From Bryobacteraceae bacterium (GTDB taxonomy: Bacteria > Acidobacteriota > Terriglobia > Bryobacterales > Bryobacteraceae), in assembly GCA_030041985.1 (NCBI GenBank), contig JASIAM010000008.1, positions 1 to 45,138 on the forward strand: a stretch of 45,138 nucleotides of DNA, written 5' to 3'. The translations under genes were made by a program, and so were the position numbers. The notes below the pieces were generated by a model. That model made no database searches and had not been told where the DNA came from. It saw only the letters and a program-made list of their open reading frames with translations. The first letter of the stretch is position 1. Each line of letters opens with the position of its first letter. Of this stretch, positions 42,649-45,138 are shown in pieces.

Positions 42649-43122
42649 ATGTTTGCGCCTGATCGCCGACATCAATCGTTGTCTCGTGTGCCCTTGGCAA
42701 CTATTGACCGGGTGGTGTCGGTCCGGCTGGGGCCGACCCGGGTCAAAGGCAACGCACAACCGGCTGCCTTCAACCGGCAAGTGGCCATGTACCTGGCGAA
42801 GCATGTGGGCGATTGGAGCACGCCGCGGATCGGCAAGTTCTACAACGGCCGACATCATACGACAGTATTGTGGGCTGTGAAGCGCATTTCGACAATGCGG
42901 ACGCGTGATCCCGAACTGGACGGGCTACTCTCCGTTTTGACACAGGAGATTCGATCACTGCCGAACGGTCCTCCAGGGGACGACAGACTAAGACTGCGCA
43001 GGTTCACACAGCCGCTGTTTCCGTGCGGGTTAGAAGAGGAGGTTCTGGACGCCCTAGCAGATCGTATCGTTGAGCGGCTGAAGTACGAGGCGTTCATTGC
43101 AGGGCTGAGATTCGAATCGTAG
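42649..43122 (+). CDS. Stand-alone DnaA domain-IV-like DNA-binding protein (157 aa)
   Basis: The core at residues ~44-100 (NRQVAMYLAKHVGDWSTPRI, then GKFYNGRHHTTVLWAVKRI) is the DnaA C-terminal DnaA-box-binding domain: helix-turn-helix followed by the DHTTV-type signature, here RHHTTV. There is no AAA+ domain. A separate helical tail ends in EEEVLDALADRIVERLKYEA. The ATG at 42649 has AAGGAG 6 bp upstream, so it is likely translated independently although the upstream RepA frame runs into it. It may bind an element origin with RepA or compete for host DnaA boxes. Confidence 0.8.
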   Translation: MFAPDRRHQSLSRVPLATIDRVVSVRLGPTRVKGNAQPAAFNRQVAMYLAKHVGDWSTPRIGKFYNGRHHTTVLWAVKRISTMRTRDPELDGLLSVLTQEIRSLPNGPPGDDRLRLRRFTQPLFPCGLEEEVLDALADRIVERLKYEAFIAGLRFES

Positions 43123-43707
43123 GACCGTCGGCGTAGACCAAATACCCCCAATCCGGGTCGAGAGTATTCGATCGATTGAAATCGTTGATAGCTAGGTTTA
43201 TCTGGTCAGTCCCGTAATCCGAAAAGTGCGGGTTCAAAGAAGATGGGAATCCTGCTCCCTGAAGCAAGTCGTAAGGCGGATTAACGTCGAGAGCCCAGTA
43301 GCTTTTATCAAAGGAGCCAACAGCCGGGTAGTTGCTGCTTATCGTTTCAAAGCGGACTCCTTGGACAGTGGGGTGTCTTCCACGTAAATGTTGAGGTACC
43401 CGAGCGTTGAAAACGTCAGTGGTCCCGTTGCGGTCTGAAAGGTCATGGTCACACCATCAGTAGCACCCGAACACTGAAACTCGGAAACAGTCGAAGAGCT
43501 GCCATAAAGTGCGCAACTACTCGAATTTGCGCTGACAGAATATGTCATTGTGTCGCCAACTTGGATTGGAGAAACCAAGGGATATCCGGGTGTATTAGTT
43601 GCATCATACACGAGGCCAACTGTCGACGTGATTGTGAAGTTCACCGTATCGGCGTACATAGCCGGCGCCAACAACAGAAAGAACATGAGCGAATGTGTTG
43701 CTTTCAT
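43094..43707 (-). pseudogene. Exported protein, frameshifted
   Basis: The start at 43707 has AAAGGAGG 5 bp upstream and a signal peptide (SLMFFLLLAPAMYA), followed by DTVNFTITSTVGLVYDATNT and two cysteines (CALYG, FQCSG). The frame stops at 43339, but one extra C in the CCCC run near 43371 restores a long continuation, VQGVRFETISSNYPAVGSFD, PPYDLLQGAGFPSSLNPHFS and NTLDPDWGYLVYADGPTIRI, to a TGA at 43094. This end overlaps the DnaA-like gene by 29 bp. Family unknown. Confidence 0.65.
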
Positions 43708-43970
43708 CTTGCCTCCTTTAGCCTGAGCCGGTTCAGCGTGGTGTTACGGGCTAAACTGGGATTTTCCTCTTTTGCGTTTCCCAGACTCTCGTACGGGGAT
43801 ATTGTACGTCTGATCGCTCCGATTTGGTACTGGGCGATGAGATCGCTCAGGCCACACCGCTCATCCAACTCGCGCACCAAAATCAGGCCACCGGCGGAGG
43901 TCACCCGTGATCCTTGGAAATCCACCTTCAGCGCGGGGTTGAAGGACAGTTGAAATGGCTGATTTGTCTC
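43704..43970 (-). pseudogene. IS1380-family transposase, N-terminal remnant
   Basis: The minus strand reads QPFQLSFNPALKVDFQGSRV, then TSAGGLILVRELDERCGLSD and LIAQY, the N-terminal signature of IS1380 transposases. After that the sequence changes to IGAIRRTISPYESLGNAKEE and stops at 43704, with none of the catalytic DDE core. It seems to be a left end joined to other DNA by a large internal deletion. A ribosome site for the exported gene lies inside its last codons. Confidence 0.65.
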
Positions 43971-44154
43971 TCACCCATTGGGTATTGCCCTCCTGAACGT
44001 CTCTATGCGGTCGAAACCAGCATGAATAAAGGCGGCCGGCTATGTCAGGAGGTTATCGAAGAAGTCGTCAAAATGGAAACCCAGGATGAATTCACGAAAG
44101 CTGTCAGCGGGCGATATTCTCCGCCGACGCCAAGGCGCAGCGCGCCGCCAAATG

Positions 44155-44184
44155 AAAAAAAGGCAGGGTCCTTACGCCCCTGCT
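44155..44184 (-). terminator. Rho-independent terminator on minus strand
   Basis: GCAGGG (44178-44183 read in reverse) and CCCTGC form a 6-bp stem; seven Ts (As at 44155-44161 on plus) follow in the minus direction. No intact minus-strand gene lies upstream, so it probably served a lost gene. The surroundings (43971-44343) show nothing else. Confidence 0.5.
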
Positions 44185-44343
44185 TCCCTTTTCCGCCGAT
44201 TCCTGCCTAATTCGCGGCCAGATGCCCCCTCCCCCGCAGAAACTCTCTCCCGACACGCCCGACTCGCTTGACGCGGTCGCGGATCAACTGTACAGTTCCG
44301 ATTATTGAACTGGAGAGCTTCCAAATGCTGCGAGAGGGCAAAA

Positions 44344-44563
44344 GCGATCCATCGTCGTCTCCGCCCTGCGCGCCCGCGCTAATCTTGGCAAGCTCAGGCC
44401 GTACTCCTCAGCATTCGCGATTACGTGCGGCTTGCCGCTCCAGAGCCGGAAGTGCTCAGGGTAATAGGAGGAGTCGCGACGCAAGGGCCCCGACAAACTC
44501 ACCTCACGGGAAATTGATCAGGAAAGCAAGGCCGCGCGCGCCGCCCGGCGCAAGCTCGAATGA
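44344..44563 (+). pseudogene. Phd/YefM-type antitoxin relic
   Basis: The plus strand reads RSIVVSALRARANLGKL, then after a missing middle block QAVLLSIRDYVRLAAPEPEV and LRVIGG, and after a frame change RRKGPDKLTSREIDQESKAA and RAARRKLE to TGA at 44563. SALRARxxLG and AVLLSIRDY...APEPEVL are hallmarks of Phd/YefM antitoxins. The region with the central strand (normally RGxPQ) is deleted. It is non-functional. Confidence 0.6.
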
Positions 44564-44604
44564 TTCCGCTCTGGCTCGTCGTTGACACCTACGAGCGTCG
44601 ATAG
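44560..44604 (+). pseudogene. PIN-domain toxin stub (14 codons)
   Basis: An ATG overlaps the antitoxin stop (ATGA) and reads IPLWLVVDTYERR before a TAG. VVDT is the first catalytic strand of PIN-domain RNases (normally VVDTN). With the overlapping Phd relic it is the remainder of a toxin-antitoxin pair. Confidence 0.5.
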
Positions 44605-44855
44605 ATTCTGGGCGGACCCCTTCGCAAAACTTCAACCAGCGACTTGCTGATTAAATTTTACGTACAATCCGGTTTCTAAATAACCCTTCGCGGCGCACTC
44701 AAATCGTCGGCTCACATCTGTCGACATTTTTTAAACACTTTTATGGAAACTGCAAATCACTATCCGGCGCTATTGTACATGATCGAGCTTTTGGAACAAA
44801 GCGCCCCGGCACTCAAGGGTGCGCGACCGCAGAATGACGATTTTGCGAGTGCTCC

Positions 44856-44886
44856 GTTATATAGCGATTTTCTGAACGTATATAAT
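44856..44886 (+). promoter_or_regulatory. Inverted repeat GTTATATA/TATATAAT with a consensus -10
   Basis: GTTATATA (44856-44863) and TATATAAT (44879-44886) are near-perfect inverted copies around 15 bp. TATAAT at 44881-44886 equals the -10 consensus, 21 bp before the ATG of the last gene. It could be the promoter and operator of that gene, or part of an IS end. The -35 box is not clear. The rest of 44605-44855 shows no feature. Confidence 0.4.
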
Positions 44887-44906
44887 ACGTGCAGAGGAGC
44901 GCGCCC

Positions 44907-45138
44907 ATGCCATCGTCCTTATCCGAATTGGAACAGCAGCGATCCGTGTTGGCCTCCCAACTGTCCCAGTTGGGCGACCTTCGTCCCGGATCCGTCACTG
45001 GCATCGTCCGTCGTTGCGGCAAACCCAGCTGTCATTGTGCTCAACCCGAGGATCCGGGCCACGGCCCCACTCTTCGCCTCACCTATAAAAGTCAAGGCAA
45101 GACGATCAGTGAAGCTTTGCCAACTCCGGCTTCGGTGC
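44907..45138 (+). CDS. DUF6788-like protein, N-terminal part (runs off window)
   Basis: The visible 77 residues are PSSLSELEQQRSVLASQLSQ, then LGDLRPGSVTGIVRRCGKPS and CHCAQPEDPGHGPTLRLTYK. The short coiled start followed by GDLRPGS...RRCGKP.CHC.....GHGP is a pattern I associate with DUF6788 proteins; such genes often accompany transposases in soil bacteria. The CxxxCxC and His residues may bind metal. GAGGAG lies 7 bp upstream of the ATG. The 3' end is outside the window. Confidence 0.65.
   Translation, partial: MPSSLSELEQQRSVLASQLSQLGDLRPGSVTGIVRRCGKPSCHCAQPEDPGHGPTLRLTYKSQGKTISEALPTPASV

Larger units (their letters stand above)
32461..43130. mobile_element. Decayed integrative/conjugative element (or integrated plasmid)
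   Basis: From the truncated tRNA-Ser onward the window contains an addiction antitoxin, coupling-protein fragments, a tyrosine recombinase relic, a group II intron, an IS3 remnant, small membrane proteins, an excisionase-like HTH, a methyltransferase stub, a RepA initiator relic and a DnaA domain-IV protein. Gene types and order suggest a plasmid-like element with replication, partitioning of transfer functions and site-specific integration. At least ten reading frames are broken. The right boundary is uncertain; I place it near the end of the DnaA-like gene. No relaxase gene is visible. Confidence 0.65.

Noticed and set aside
42319-43122. Single fused RepA-DnaA protein of 267 residues
   Set aside because: The frame is open, but the upstream part is the tail of a frameshifted RepA and the DnaA-like part has its own ATG and strong ribosome site at 42649, so a separate gene is more likely.
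43200-43260. tRNA-like GGGTTCAAAG segment as the displaced tRNA-Ser 3' half
   Set aside because: Flanking stems do not pair and there is no matching acceptor end; it is coding sequence of the frameshifted exported protein on the minus strand.
1-45138. CRISPR array, rRNA operon, riboswitch
   Set aside because: No regularly spaced short repeats, no rRNA-like conserved blocks and no recognisable aptamer were seen. The repeats found are pairs only.

Overview
The window (about 45 kb, GC-rich) looks like the chromosome of a soil Acidobacteriota member, most likely Bryobacterales/Solibacter-like. This placement is inferred from gene content and style: a winged-helix regulator family typical of the phylum, an SpoIVB/S55 peptidase homologue, an addiction-module antitoxin, and PrsK/PrsR/PrsT-like exopolysaccharide regulators. 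No rRNA or other taxonomic marker is present.

Region 1 (1-3.8 kb) is housekeeping: the 3' end of an MsbA-type ABC exporter, yicC and gmk in one co-directional run, a CYTH-domain phosphatase/cyclase-fold protein, and a small unknown protein followed by a broken partner.

Region 2 (3.7-10.4 kb) is an aromatic-acid catabolic island. The plus strand has a near-complete lower protocatechuate 4,5-cleavage/gallate branch: 4-oxalomesaconate hydratase (galB type), CHA aldolase (ligK/galC type) and CHMS dehydrogenase (ligC type). Divergent from it are a Tat-exported carboxylesterase, an aromatic-acid MFS importer and an ACMSD-like amidohydrolase. A plausible flow is ester cleavage outside, acid uptake, optional decarboxylation, then conversion to pyruvate and oxaloacetate. 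The ring-cleavage dioxygenase and PDC lactonase are not in the window.

Region 3 (10.4-19.1 kb) holds exported or envelope proteins (kelch propeller, S55 peptidase, propeller/fibronectin-like protein), a membrane-anchored winged-helix protein, an ABC-2 exporter pair and a cohesin-like secreted protein.

Region 4 (19.1-32.4 kb) is an exopolysaccharide/PEP-CTERM-type envelope cluster. It contains a CpsD-type tyrosine kinase, a sugar-transferase relic, a zinc-ribbon LuxR protein, a sigma-54 response regulator and histidine kinase (PrsR/PrsK-like), a PilZ protein, a secreted protein with a variant PEP-CTERM tail, a PrsT-like TPR lipoprotein, an fn3-like protein, a DUF4393 (Abi-alpha) protein, a LamG-VanZ fusion and gmhA. 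Several unexplained direct repeats lie between these genes.

Region 5 (32.4-43.1 kb) begins at a tRNA-Ser(UGA) gene cut off in its anticodon stem and is a strongly decayed integrative/conjugative element. It carries an orphan antitoxin, broken coupling-protein (TraG/VirD4) genes from two different copies, a degenerate tyrosine recombinase, a group II intron with a frameshifted reverse transcriptase, a truncated IS3 transposase, a small still-intact operon, a methyltransferase stub, a frameshifted RepA initiator and an intact stand-alone DnaA domain-IV protein. Single-base frameshifts, often in homopolymers, are common here and rare in the rest of the window.

Region 6 (43.1-45.1 kb) is a graveyard of small relics (exported protein, IS1380 transposase, Phd-PIN toxin-antitoxin) ending in a partial DUF6788-like gene that runs off the window.
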